Shown here piece after piece: positions 35,355 through 43,939 of a stretch of 64,000 nucleotides of DNA. Under the pieces are notes generated by a model, which was given only the letters and a program-made list of their open reading frames with translations, was not told the origin of the DNA and made no database searches. Positions within the stretch are counted from its first letter, which is position 1. Each line of letters starts with the position of its first letter. The DNA comes from Salimicrobium album (lineage in GTDB: Bacteria > Bacillota > Bacilli > Bacillales > Halobacillaceae), in the NCBI RefSeq assembly GCF_900107115.1, contig NZ_FNOS01000001.1, forward strand, positions 620,001 to 684,000. The letters are read 5' to 3'. A program made the position numbers and the translations under genes.

Positions 35355-37454
35355 TCAAGCGTCCTGACGGGTCGTTTTCACAACCGGTACGCCAAGTCCG
35401 TCTTTTTTAACCAGGAATTGAAGAGCAAGCAGGATAGCAAATATGCTCAACCCGATAATGTCGCTCCAAAGTCCCGGATAAATGAGTGTGAGTCCTCCGA
35501 GAACTGCCGGTATCCGTTCGTACCATTCCACTTTTCTGAACCAGTATCCGACCAGCCCGGCGCCTATAGCCATCATTCCGGTTATGGCTGTGAACAGAAT
35601 CCATGATACTTCCCCGACGTTCGTGTCGATCATCAACAGTTCCGGTGAAAGTACGAACATGTACGGGATGATGAATGCGGCAATGGCAAGCTTCGCTGCG
35701 TTCAGCCCGGTTCGTATCGGTTCGGAAGACGCAACACCGGAAGCTGCGAACGCCGCAAGCGCTACAGGCGGAGTGATATCCGCTATAATGCCGAAGTAGA
35801 AAACGAACAGGTGAGCTGCCAGATCCTGCACCCCAAGAAGAATGACAGCCGGAGCTGCAATCGTGGAGGTGATGACATAGTTAGCCGTTGTCGGCGAGCC
35901 CATACCAAGTATAATAGCGGCAATCATCGTAAAGAAAAGCGTAATCAGAATCTGACCGTCCGCAAGAGTGACAAGACTGTTGGCAAGTTTCAGCCCGAGT
36001 CCCGTTTTCGTTACCACTCCTACGATAATACCTGCCGCCGCCGTGGCCGCTACAACTCCAAGAGCCGTTCTGGCACCACTTACGAGAGCATCAATCGTAT
36101 CCTTGAGATTTCCGTCGAAAAGGTAGCTCACTATAATCGTTACGAGCGTGCCGGCAATAATGGAGTCAAGGATAGAGAATCCGCCTTGCAGAAAGCCGTA
36201 AATGCCGAAACCGACAAAGCCTGCGGCAAAGGTAGCGACGTAAATTTTCCTGAATTTCTCCTCCCGCAGCAGACCTACCAGTATGACAGTCAGTATGCCG
36301 TAAAGGGCGGAACGCATAACGCTTACCCCGCTTGCCAGAAAGACGACGATAGCCACAATCGGCAGTAGCAGGTAAAGCTTTTTCAGCACTTCTTTTTTAT
36401 CCGGAATATCTTCATCCGGCAAGCCGCTCAGACCCGTTCTTTTAGCTTCGAAGTGGGTCATAATCCAGATACCTGTAAAATACAGAATTGCTGGTATGAG
36501 AGCCGCTTTAGCAATCGACCAGTAGTCGATTCCGATAAATTCGATCATAAGGAAAGCCGCTGCACCCATTATCGGAGGCATGAGCTGTCCTCCTGTCGAA
36601 GCAGCCGCTTCCACTCCCCCGGCAAATTCCCGGCGGTACCCGAGTTTTTTCATCATCGGGATAGTGAAAGATCCGGACGTAACCACGTTCGCCACGGAAC
36701 TTCCGCTTATCGTCCCCTGCAGGGCACTGGAGAAAATCGCAACTTTCGCAGGCCCCCCCGTTCTTTTACCTGCCAGAGCAACAGCCAGGTCATTGAAATA
36801 CTGACCTACTCCCGTCTTGACGAGGAAAGCACCGAACAACAGGAATAAAAAGATGAACGTGGAGGAGACGGCGATTGGTGTACCGAGAATACCCTCTGTA
36901 GTAAAGAACATGGACTGCACGAGATTATCGAGGTCCACCCCTCTGTGTACGAGAAAACTCGGCATCTGGCGACCCCAGTACGCGTAAGCGAGGAAAAGTG
37001 CCGCAATAACCGTAATAGGTATACCCACGGCTCTCCTCGTCGCTTCAAGCACAAGCACTATCGCCAAAGCTCCCACGTAAAAATCAAGCTGGGTCATGTC
37101 GCCGGCCCGGAGGACGATATCTTCATAAAACAGCGGCCAGTATAAACCTACTCCGCCTCCGAGAATGGCGAGGCCTATATCGTACCACGCAATTTTCCCT
37201 TTGCTTCTATTCTTCTTAGTAGCGGGGTACAACAGAAAAATCAGTACAAGACCGAAGCCTACGTGTACAGAACGGAGAATCTGAGCCTGCACCTGGTAGA
37301 CGGTGGATGTAAGTAACTGAAATACGGAAAAAGAAAGTAGTAAAATAAATACTATTTTAGCTATCTTCCCGGTGAGTTCCCGGACGCCGGACTCGGGGTC
37401 GTACTTTTCCATAACTTCTTTCTGTTTTTCCACTGATTCGTTAGTTTCACTCAT
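35355..37454 (-). CDS. TRAP transporter fused permease (TAXI type)
   Basis: 699-residue fusion of the small (DctQ-like) and large (DctM-like) TRAP membrane subunits, with about 17-18 helices. The DctM region contains ALQGTISGSSVANVVTSGSFTIPMMKKLGY and MGSPTTANYVITSTIAAPA, typical of TAXI-type fused permeases. Start at 37454 has GAGGAG and overlaps the DUF1850 stop by 4 bases. With the TAXI binding protein it imports an organic anion (glutamate, 2-oxoglutarate or similar by family), driven by Na+ or H+. Confidence 0.92.
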   Translation of the reverse strand: MSETNESVEKQKEVMEKYDPESGVRELTGKIAKIVFILLLSFSVFQLLTSTVYQVQAQILRSVHVGFGLVLIFLLYPATKKNRSKGKIAWYDIGLAILGGGVGLYWPLFYEDIVLRAGDMTQLDFYVGALAIVLVLEATRRAVGIPITVIAALFLAYAYWGRQMPSFLVHRGVDLDNLVQSMFFTTEGILGTPIAVSSTFIFLFLLFGAFLVKTGVGQYFNDLAVALAGKRTGGPAKVAIFSSALQGTISGSSVANVVTSGSFTIPMMKKLGYRREFAGGVEAAASTGGQLMPPIMGAAAFLMIEFIGIDYWSIAKAALIPAILYFTGIWIMTHFEAKRTGLSGLPDEDIPDKKEVLKKLYLLLPIVAIVVFLASGVSVMRSALYGILTVILVGLLREEKFRKIYVATFAAGFVGFGIYGFLQGGFSILDSIIAGTLVTIIVSYLFDGNLKDTIDALVSGARTALGVVAATAAAGIIVGVVTKTGLGLKLANSLVTLADGQILITLFFTMIAAIILGMGSPTTANYVITSTIAAPAVILLGVQDLAAHLFVFYFGIIADITPPVALAAFAASGVASSEPIRTGLNAAKLAIAAFIIPYMFVLSPELLMIDTNVGEVSWILFTAITGMMAIGAGLVGYWFRKVEWYERIPAVLGGLTLIYPGLWSDIIGLSIFAILLALQFLVKKDGLGVPVVKTTRQDA

Positions 37455-37960
37455 TGCAGCTTCACTCCTCTCCACAATTCCAGATTAGAGACGTATGCAG
37501 GGGCGATACGCACCCAGCTTCCCGCCTCAATGGAATCTTTAAGTAAATAAGAATTATCATGATAGTTAATAGTATGTTCCGCCTTCACCTGACCTATGTT
37601 CAGGTCTAAACTGGAATGCGAACCCTGAAGATTTGTGATGTAATATTTCCCGTTCTTCATTTCAAACGACTCCCCTTCCCCTGCATTGGAAGGCATGCCG
37701 ATCGCCGTGTCCTCGTATATAAGCCGGACCGGCTTTAAAGAACGGCCTTTCATTTCATACTCTTCCACCACCCTGGACAAGTGAACAGAGTGGATGAATT
37801 GAAGCTGAAAATGATCGTTTTCGGATACAGGCAAAAAATATACTCTTTCTTCCCCGGGCATCGTAGTTACAGTAAGCACGTAGCGGCAAGGAATGAATAT
37901 CCAGGCCAGCAGGATACCGACTGCCAAGACAGTCAGCACTGCGACTATCCATTTTTTCAT
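37451..37960 (-). CDS. DUF1850 protein of the TAXI-TRAP operon
   Basis: 169-residue protein with one N-terminal membrane helix (about 5-23) and an extracytoplasmic domain rich in beta strands. The pattern FIHSVHLSRVVEEYEM followed by a GMPSNAG segment matches DUF1850 proteins, which are often found next to fused TAXI permeases. Role unknown; possibly an accessory factor for the transporter. Its stop overlaps the permease start. Confidence 0.8.
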   Translation of the reverse strand: MKKWIVAVLTVLAVGILLAWIFIPCRYVLTVTTMPGEERVYFLPVSENDHFQLQFIHSVHLSRVVEEYEMKGRSLKPVRLIYEDTAIGMPSNAGEGESFEMKNGKYYITNLQGSHSSLDLNIGQVKAEHTINYHDNSYLLKDSIEAGSWVRIAPAYVSNLELWRGVKLQ

Positions 37961-37984
37961 AGTATCCCTGTCCTCTTGTCAGAG

Positions 37985-38032
37985 ACGAAAAGGGACTGTG
38001 CCGGACAGTATCCTGTCTGACAGTCCCTTTCC
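37985..38032 (-). terminator. Attenuating hairpin between the TAXI binding protein and DUF1850 gene
   Basis: AAAGGGACTGT and ACAGTCCCTTT form an 11-bp perfect stem, followed on the minus strand by TCGTCTC, with an internal hairpin in the loop. The T-run is short, so read-through is likely; this would give more binding protein than permease. Confidence 0.6.
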
Positions 38033-38054
38033 TTTTCCCTGCTATAGGCTTTTC

Positions 38055-39044
38055 TTACTGTTCATCAAAATATTTTTTCGCTCCGGGGTGAAGATCGATA
38101 CCTACACCTTCCTGAGCACTCTCGGCAGTAATCTGCTCCCCTTTGGCATGCTGAACCTGATCCGTGTTTTCGAAAATAGCTTTTGTCATATTATAGACGA
38201 GATCTTCACTTAAGTTGGAATCAGTTACAAGCATAGCCTGAACAGCTACCGTGCTTACCGCTTTTTCAAGTCCGTAAGTACCTTCAGGAATTTCGTCCTG
38301 AGCATAGTACCCGTACTCGTCAATCAGTTCTTTGACTTTATCCTGTTCCACAGGAACGATGTTGACATCGGAAGTAGCCGCCAGACTTTCTACGGCACCC
38401 GTCGGTGTACCGGATGTAATGAATGCCGCATCAATCGTCCCATCCTGGATTCCGGACGTAGAGTCATCGAAAGCAAGGTCGCGGGCTTCGATATCGTCTT
38501 CAATTGAAAGACCGTGAATGTCCAGAATGTTCTCTGCGTTCGCATGAGTTCCGGAACCGACCGCCCCTACGGAAACAACTTTGCCTTCAAGGTCTTCCAC
38601 TGATTCTATTCCTGTATCAGCCGTCGTTACGATTTGGATAGTTTCAGGGTAAAGAGTTCCGATAGCCTGAAGATTTTCAATCTTTTCATCAAACATAACT
38701 TCTCCGTTCTTTGCGTAAGAAGCGATGTCTGTCTGAGTGAATGCGAGCTGGCCGTCGCCGTCACGCATGGATTTCATATTTTCCACGGAAGCCCCTGTAG
38801 ACGTAGCGTTTGCTTCCAGATTATCTATTTCACTGGTCAGGATATTCGCAAATGCTCCTCCAAGCGGGTAATATGTACCCTGCGTTCCGCCTGTGAGGAT
38901 CTGCACGAACTCTGTATCTCCGCTTTCGCCCCCTTCACCGTTATCGGAACTTCCTTCGTCGCTACTCGAAGTACCGCCGCCACAAGCAGCCAGCACAAGA
39001 GAAAGCGTTCCCAACAATAGGAATAATAAAAACCCTTTTTTCAT
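38055..39044 (-). CDS. TAXI-family TRAP solute-binding lipoprotein
   Basis: 329-residue substrate-binding protein. Signal peptide with lipobox LVLAAC (Cys21), a Ser/Gly/Glu-rich linker, then the TAXI domain: VQILTGGTQGTYYPLGGAFANIL, GDGQLAFTQTDIASYA, VSVGAVGSGTHANAENIL and GTIDAAFITSGTPTGAVESLA. Start at 39044 has AGGAGG. Captures the ligand outside the membrane and delivers it to the fused permease encoded two genes downstream. Confidence 0.93.
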   Translation of the reverse strand: MKKGFLLFLLLGTLSLVLAACGGGTSSSDEGSSDNGEGGESGDTEFVQILTGGTQGTYYPLGGAFANILTSEIDNLEANATSTGASVENMKSMRDGDGQLAFTQTDIASYAKNGEVMFDEKIENLQAIGTLYPETIQIVTTADTGIESVEDLEGKVVSVGAVGSGTHANAENILDIHGLSIEDDIEARDLAFDDSTSGIQDGTIDAAFITSGTPTGAVESLAATSDVNIVPVEQDKVKELIDEYGYYAQDEIPEGTYGLEKAVSTVAVQAMLVTDSNLSEDLVYNMTKAIFENTDQVQHAKGEQITAESAQEGVGIDLHPGAKKYFDEQ

Positions 39045-39230
39045 AAAATTACCTCCTGTAATTGTAGTATGTGAACTTATTAATCGTTCGTACGATAAGT
39101 TTGAAACCGTTCTTTCAGTATGTTGCAGCAAAAATAAGATTCGGGACCAAAATATATTCTACACGAAAGTAGTGCGGGTGAAAAGAATTTTTTCACATCT
39201 TTGTCACCCGCTTTGTCGGACTTTATGTCA

Positions 39231-39674
39231 TCAATCTTCCCACGTTAAAGCCCATAACCCGTTCTTCTCCAGTTTCTCTTCCACTTTCGCTTCTATTTCT
39301 AATTGTTTTTCCACTTCTTTTTCCTTCAGCGGGCGATTCATTATTTCCTCCCCAAAGGCATCGATCATTTCTTTCTGGCTCAGTTTTTCAATAAGCTGAT
39401 CCCAGAAACTATGTTCATCATATTCCTGCACGTAGCGTTCCATCCACTTATTTTCCGTTTCCTGATTCAGCTCATAAACGTCCGCATGGGGCTGGTATTC
39501 CACTTCTTCCTGCATGGAATCTTTGTAGTATTCAGCCAGCACAAGATTCCGCACATCTTCGAACTCTTTGTTCAGTTCCTGTCTCGGATAATTGACTATC
39601 CATGTGGAAAGAAACATGGAAGCCACCATTGTACGAAGCTGTTCCTTTGAAACATCTATAGAATGATAACTCAT
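39231..39674 (-). CDS. Conserved-looking hypothetical protein downstream of dat
   Basis: 147-residue soluble protein, strongly acidic (many Glu/Asp) and probably all-helical, with aromatic-rich patches (MFLSTWIVNYPR, EHSFWDQLIEKLSQKEMIDAFGEEIMNRPL) and a coiled-coil-like end (EVEKQLEIEAKVEEKLEKNG). I do not recognise a family. Start MSYHSIDVSKEQL has AAAGGCGGAAACACA before it and lies 25 bases after the dat stop, so it is probably cotranscribed with dat. Confidence 0.7.
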   Translation of the reverse strand: MSYHSIDVSKEQLRTMVASMFLSTWIVNYPRQELNKEFEDVRNLVLAEYYKDSMQEEVEYQPHADVYELNQETENKWMERYVQEYDEHSFWDQLIEKLSQKEMIDAFGEEIMNRPLKEKEVEKQLEIEAKVEEKLEKNGLWALTWED

Positions 39675-39699
39675 TGTGTTTCCGCCTTTTCTGAAAGTA

Positions 39700-40578
39700 T
39701 TATTCTTTTGAAAAAATCGCTGCCGTTCCCGTAATTCCCGCATCTTTTTCGTAAGCAGCCTGCAGCTTCCTCGTTACCGGACCAGGCCGGCCATCGCCGA
39801 TTGTCACCTCATCAACCTTAGTCAGGGGCTGTACCTCCGAAGTACTGCTCGTCATAAATACCTCGTCCGCGCCTTCGAAGTCTTCCATCCGGAAAGCTTC
39901 TTCTATAAACGGAATGTCCGCTTCCTTGCAGAACTCCTCTATTTTCATGCGCACGCATCCGCCGAGGATACGTTTCGTTGCGGGGTGGGTATATACCTTA
40001 CCGTTCCGCACCAGGTAAATATTTGAGGAACTTCCTTCCGTCACGTTTCCGTCTTTATGAAGAATCGCTTCTTTTGCGCCCAGTTCCTTGGCGTTTTGTT
40101 TGGCGAGAACGTTCGGAAGCAGATTCAGACTTTTAATATAACACCATTCCCACCGTATATCTTCCATAGTAATGGCAGGGGCACCTTCTTCCAGCGAGTC
40201 AGTGTTGCGGGCGAAATCTTTCACATACGCATACAGATTAGCTTCGGTGTTGAGGGGGAATGCGTGGTCTCTCGGAGCTGAACCTCTCGTAAGCTGGAGA
40301 TACATCGTTGCATCATTACGTACACTGTTTTTATTCAGAAGTTCATGCAAGTGAGCGTATAATTCCTGTTTCTGAAAAGGTACGTCTATTTTGATTGCTG
40401 CTGCAGAACGGTACAGACGTTCAACATGCTCTTCGATAAGATAGTATTCCCCCTCATAAATCCGGATAACTTCGTACACTCCATCACCGAACTGAAGGCC
40501 TCTTTCTTCGAAGGGATAACTCAGGTCGTTCTTTTCCACGAACTCTTTTCCGGTCAGAATCCAATCGTATAAACTCAT
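39700..40578 (-). CDS. dat: D-amino acid transaminase
   Basis: Fold-type IV PLP enzyme that interconverts D-alanine and 2-oxoglutarate with pyruvate and D-glutamate, supplying D-amino acids for the wall. 292 residues. Family blocks: GLQFGDGVYEVIRIYEG, YLQLTRGSAPRDHAFP, the PLP-lysine segment WCYIKSLNLLPNVLAKQ (lysine near residue 146), and EGSSSNIYLV. Start MSLYDWILTG has ACAGGAGG. Branched-chain or aminodeoxychorismate lyase activity is less likely given the RGSAPRDH motif. Confidence 0.9.
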   Translation of the reverse strand: MSLYDWILTGKEFVEKNDLSYPFEERGLQFGDGVYEVIRIYEGEYYLIEEHVERLYRSAAAIKIDVPFQKQELYAHLHELLNKNSVRNDATMYLQLTRGSAPRDHAFPLNTEANLYAYVKDFARNTDSLEEGAPAITMEDIRWEWCYIKSLNLLPNVLAKQNAKELGAKEAILHKDGNVTEGSSSNIYLVRNGKVYTHPATKRILGGCVRMKIEEFCKEADIPFIEEAFRMEDFEGADEVFMTSSTSEVQPLTKVDEVTIGDGRPGPVTRKLQAAYEKDAGITGTAAIFSKE

Positions 40579-40657
40579 ATATAAACCTCCTGTCAATCTT
40601 TAGGGACGATCCACCAGGACCCGTCCGTATCGTCTGATCCGTTCGTTGTTCCCCTGC

Positions 40658-41122
40658 TCAGAAGGGAAGATTCCAAAAAATATGTACAGCGAAAACGTAC
40701 ACAAGCTGGATTCCTGTAAAGAAAAGCAAAGTAACAGGGAAAAGCAGTTCTTTCCCCGGCGTTTCCCGTACACCTTTTTTCAGAATAATTATAGTAACCA
40801 GGGCTATTACGTAATAAAGAAAAAACCACAGCCAGCCGGCGGATGTATCTTCATCAAGACCGATTTCATACGCAACAGCCAGCATTGCCCAGGTGACAAG
40901 AAAAGAAACAGTTCCTATGAACATCCATTTTCTCCGCTTATCTTTTGTTACAGCAGTAACTGCCGTAACAAGAGTCATTACCCCCGTCACTTCACTTAAG
41001 GTAACATACACTCTCTGCACAGAAGTCTTTTCCATAGTGACAATACTCAGCAATATTAAAAATGCCAATAAAAAAATGCCACTGACCGTCAGCCTTAACC
41101 AGGTCCTCTCTTTCATAGCCAA
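40658..41122 (-). CDS. Hypothetical membrane protein, about five helices
   Basis: About 154 residues with four to five hydrophobic segments (LTVSGIFLLAFLILLSIV; VTGVMTLVTAVTAV; WMFIGTVSFLVTWAMLAVAY; WLWFFLYYVIALVTIIIL; LLFPVTLLFFTGIQLVYVF). I do not recognise a family. Likely start is TTG at 41122, 7 bases after GGGAGAG; an ATG two codons later has a poorly spaced site. It may be cotranscribed with dat, 79 bases downstream. Confidence 0.6.
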   Translation of the reverse strand: MAMKERTWLRLTVSGIFLLAFLILLSIVTMEKTSVQRVYVTLSEVTGVMTLVTAVTAVTKDKRRKWMFIGTVSFLVTWAMLAVAYEIGLDEDTSAGWLWFFLYYVIALVTIIILKKGVRETPGKELLFPVTLLFFTGIQLVYVFAVHIFWNLPF

Positions 41123-41402
41123 AGCGAATCTCTCCCTACAGTTCAAACTTTACTCATTATAGCACAGGAGGAAAAAAACTTTCTTTACCTGAACGCTATT
41201 CTTTTAAGAAATTGAACATGTTGTTTCCAATCATATGATATTCTGTTAAATAGGAGGGAATCCCCTCTTTTTCCGGGGAATCAGTCAGGGGTTGATTCTT
41301 TTCCGGAAAATGACGAAAATAATAGCAGCGTAATCAGGTGAAGCGACACTTCAACTGGTCATCATCTATCCAAACTTACAACCTGCAGAGGAGGATCTTT
41401 AT

Positions 41403-42125
41403 ATGAAGAATGAAATCGTTGTAATCACTGGTGCTTCACGCGGTATAGGCCGGGCCGCAGCTTTCCATTTCGCCAAAGCCGGAGCGCGGCTCACTGTAAC
41501 CGGAAGTTCCGAAGATATATATGATACGAAAAAATCTCTTGAAGAGGCCGGCTTCAATGACGTAGTTGCTCTGGTAAGCGATGTCACCAGGGAAGGTGCG
41601 ATGGAACAGATCATCCATTCCACAATCAATACGTATGGTCGTGTAGATGTACTCATCAACAATGCCGGCGTGGGAAAATTTCAGGCTCTGGAGGATATCA
41701 CACTCGAAGAATGGAAAAAAATGTTCGAGGTGAACGTACAGGGCGTATTCCTGGCTACTAAATCTGTCATCCCACAAATGAAGAAACAGCAATCAGGTAC
41801 CATTCTGACTGTAGCTTCCGATGTCTCCCGTTATTCGATACCCGAGAACGGGTCATTGTATACTGCCACCAAATATGCCGTGCAGGGTTTCATGGGATCC
41901 GTCGCTCAGGAATTAAAACCTTTTGGTATACGGGTCGGGACGATTAACCCCGGCATGACGGATACGAATTTTGCCGGAGGTACAGAAGGTGACCCGGAGA
42001 AAAAAGACTGGTTGAAAGCTGATGATGTAGCTGCAGGACTACTGCACATGGCTTCTGCCCCGAAACATATGCAGGTAGACGAAATGCATATCCATCCACT
42101 AGCCCAGGATTATCCAAGACCGTAA
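41403..42125 (+). CDS. SDR oxidoreductase, 3-ketoacyl-ACP reductase-like
   Basis: 240-residue classical short-chain dehydrogenase. TGASRGIGRAAAFHFAKAG (9-27) binds the nucleotide; NNAGV near 87; catalytic Ser in VASDVSRY and Tyr-x3-Lys in YTATKYA. FabG-like but outside any fatty-acid cluster, so more likely a general alcohol/ketone oxidoreductase. GAGGAGG precedes the ATG. Monocistronic. Confidence 0.87.
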   Translation: MKNEIVVITGASRGIGRAAAFHFAKAGARLTVTGSSEDIYDTKKSLEEAGFNDVVALVSDVTREGAMEQIIHSTINTYGRVDVLINNAGVGKFQALEDITLEEWKKMFEVNVQGVFLATKSVIPQMKKQQSGTILTVASDVSRYSIPENGSLYTATKYAVQGFMGSVAQELKPFGIRVGTINPGMTDTNFAGGTEGDPEKKDWLKADDVAAGLLHMASAPKHMQVDEMHIHPLAQDYPRP

Positions 42126-42151
42126 CTGTATATGCACCCTGTCCTTAAACA

Positions 42152-42208
42152 AAAGAAGCAGTCAGCAGAAGCAGTATTACACTGCTTCTATTGGCTGCTT
42201 CTTTACTC
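42152..42208. terminator. Terminator between the SDR gene and rsgI
   Basis: An inner 9-bp stem AGAAGCAGT/ACTGCTTCT sits within a second imperfect GAAGCAG/CTGCTTC pairing, with T-rich tails. It can serve the SDR gene and probably rsgI. Confidence 0.65.
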
Positions 42209-42279
42209 ATCTTTTATTATAACGAACGTTTTAATACATCGATACGAATCGTCTTCCTGAGAAACCTCTCTACAGCTGC

Positions 42280-42990
42280 TCAATCTTTCTTCGACTCGAA
42301 AAACATCCGAATCACATCTTTCACATCATCTTCAATCTCAGTAACCTCTTCACTTGCGGTAATTCGTTCATTGACTAAAGAATTCACAGTTTTCCCGACT
42401 TTTTCGGCTTCTTCCTTCCACTTGGACGGCACTGTATACACAGCAGCCTCGTAAGCTTCCTCTTCCTGAGCGAGAAATTGCCTTACATTTTTACTGATCT
42501 CCAGCTCTTCCTTCCCTGCTAAATAAGAAATACCTAAAAGTACATTTTCTTCTCCGGAAGCACCGTCACCGTTGACAGCTTCACACAACTGGGAAGTTAC
42601 GGCAGCCAGCTTTTTCCCTTCCCATTCTTCCATGTTTTTTATAATAACCTGAGCTTCATCATCAGCAGCTTCCAACGAGATAACCTCAAGCTCCCGATTT
42701 ATCTTCGCCTCGAAGCTCGGATTAATGTCTATATTCACGTAAGCATAGGTTTTATCATTTCCATACCATAAATAAGCAGGTACAAAAGCGAGAAGAAAAG
42801 CCAGAACAATCGCAAAAGCACTGAACTTTTTAGGAGGCATCCAGTTGAGTGAAAAGCCGGGTTTCTTTTCGTAAAAAGCTTCTTCCCCCACTTTTGCATC
42901 AGGGATTTTCCTGGCTTTCACAAACTCGCCTTCGCTGGTGAACACAATAGTCGAACGTACTTTATGTTCAAGGACTACTCCCTTCTTCAC
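42280..42990 (-). CDS. rsgI: Anti-sigma-I factor RsgI (short form)
   Basis: Membrane anti-sigma factor holding SigI. Residues 1-50 form the cytoplasmic RsgI_N domain (KGVVLEHKVRSTIVFTSEGEFVKARK); one membrane helix is at about 56-76; the outside part begins with YAYVNIDINPSFEAKIN, whose Asn90-Pro91 is the autocleavage-type site described for RsgI proteins. The total is only 236 residues; B. subtilis RsgI is much longer (about 380), so the usual C-terminal disordered region is missing. Start is GTG overlapping the sigI stop (GTGA). Confidence 0.9.
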   Translation of the reverse strand: MKKGVVLEHKVRSTIVFTSEGEFVKARKIPDAKVGEEAFYEKKPGFSLNWMPPKKFSAFAIVLAFLLAFVPAYLWYGNDKTYAYVNIDINPSFEAKINRELEVISLEAADDEAQVIIKNMEEWEGKKLAAVTSQLCEAVNGDGASGEENVLLGISYLAGKEELEISKNVRQFLAQEEEAYEAAVYTVPSKWKEEAEKVGKTVNSLVNERITASEEVTEIEDDVKDVIRMFFESKKD

Positions 42991-43724
42991 ACATCTACCC
43001 CCTTCAGATAATCTTTCAGATATACGTAGTCACCTGACAGTATAAGCACAAGAGAAATAATATACTTGCGATTCCGCTCTAACGTCTTTTTACTTACAGT
43101 GACTTTGTCACTCAATTCTTTGATCGGCAAACGGCCTTTACTTAATACTTTAGTACGTAACTCCTCGTTATGAAAAACAATATGCGCTACTTTGAGGGCA
43201 GATTCTCTTGCATCTCTGTGTCTTGGGGCAACTTCTGTCAGTTCCTTGAAAGACAGACGGAAATGACGAAGCTGCTGCTGAAATTCTTCGATTTCCGTTC
43301 TCCGGTACCACGCTTCCGTTTCCACTTCGAATTTTTCTCTCGAAATCTGTACTTCAGCAGGGCTTTCCGTTTTTTCTTCCTGGTCATTCAGATTATTTAT
43401 AGAAGTCATTATTATAGGGGAGGTCTGCTGACGGATGTAATCGATTACCCTCCGTTTGATGACCAGCTTTGCAAAAGAAAGGAAAGCAGCACCTTTATCT
43501 ATGACATAGGAATCGATCGCATCATTGAATGCTATAAGCCCTATGCTGAATTCATCATCCCGGGAAGGACTGATATATTTCTTGCACACTTCCGAGACAC
43601 ACTTGGCAACGAAAGGTTGATATTTGGAGATGAGTTCATGTCTTATCTCCTCATCCCCGAACTGGGCCGCAGTCACCTGTGTCTCCAGGGCTGACTCTTT
43701 ATTCATAAACAGATGTACGCTCAA
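42987..43724 (-). CDS. sigI: RNA polymerase sigma factor SigI
   Basis: Sigma-70 family factor of the SigI class, 245 residues, controlling heat and cell-wall genes in Bacillus. Region 2 is visible in YQPFVAKCVSEVCKKYISPSRDDEFSIGLIAFNDAIDSY and FLSFAKLVIKRRVIDYIR; region 4-like HTH near the C-terminus (LPIKELSDKVTVSKKTLERNRKYIISLVLIL). The start is TTG at 43724 after GGGGGTG; an ATG six codons later is an alternative. Cotranscribed with rsgI. I could not find a convincing SigI-type promoter upstream. Confidence 0.92.
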   Translation of the reverse strand: MSVHLFMNKESALETQVTAAQFGDEEIRHELISKYQPFVAKCVSEVCKKYISPSRDDEFSIGLIAFNDAIDSYVIDKGAAFLSFAKLVIKRRVIDYIRQQTSPIIMTSINNLNDQEEKTESPAEVQISREKFEVETEAWYRRTEIEEFQQQLRHFRLSFKELTEVAPRHRDARESALKVAHIVFHNEELRTKVLSKGRLPIKELSDKVTVSKKTLERNRKYIISLVLILSGDYVYLKDYLKGVDV

Positions 43725-43939
43725 CCTTCTTCACCCCCGGCTGTTAAATGTTTTCGTTACAACCACCAATACTGTGGAAGCGTTTTATTAGAATTGTTTC
43801 ATCGATTTAACAAATGTATATTCGTTACTAAGTCGTGCGATTCACAACTTGATGAAACTATTTTACTAAACGACGGGAGTGTTAGCGAGAACACACTGAT
43901 TACATTTTTTTAAGATTCTGTTGCAAACAATAATGACTA

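Noticed and set aside
41123-41402. Riboswitch or small RNA in the 280-base divergent spacer
   Set aside because: Only short weak hairpins (for example TGAAG/CTTCA at 41339-41353) are visible; no recognisable conserved core.
43725-43939. SigI-type autoregulatory promoter before sigI
   Set aside because: I looked for the ACCCCC and CGAA elements at proper spacing on the minus strand and found no convincing pair.
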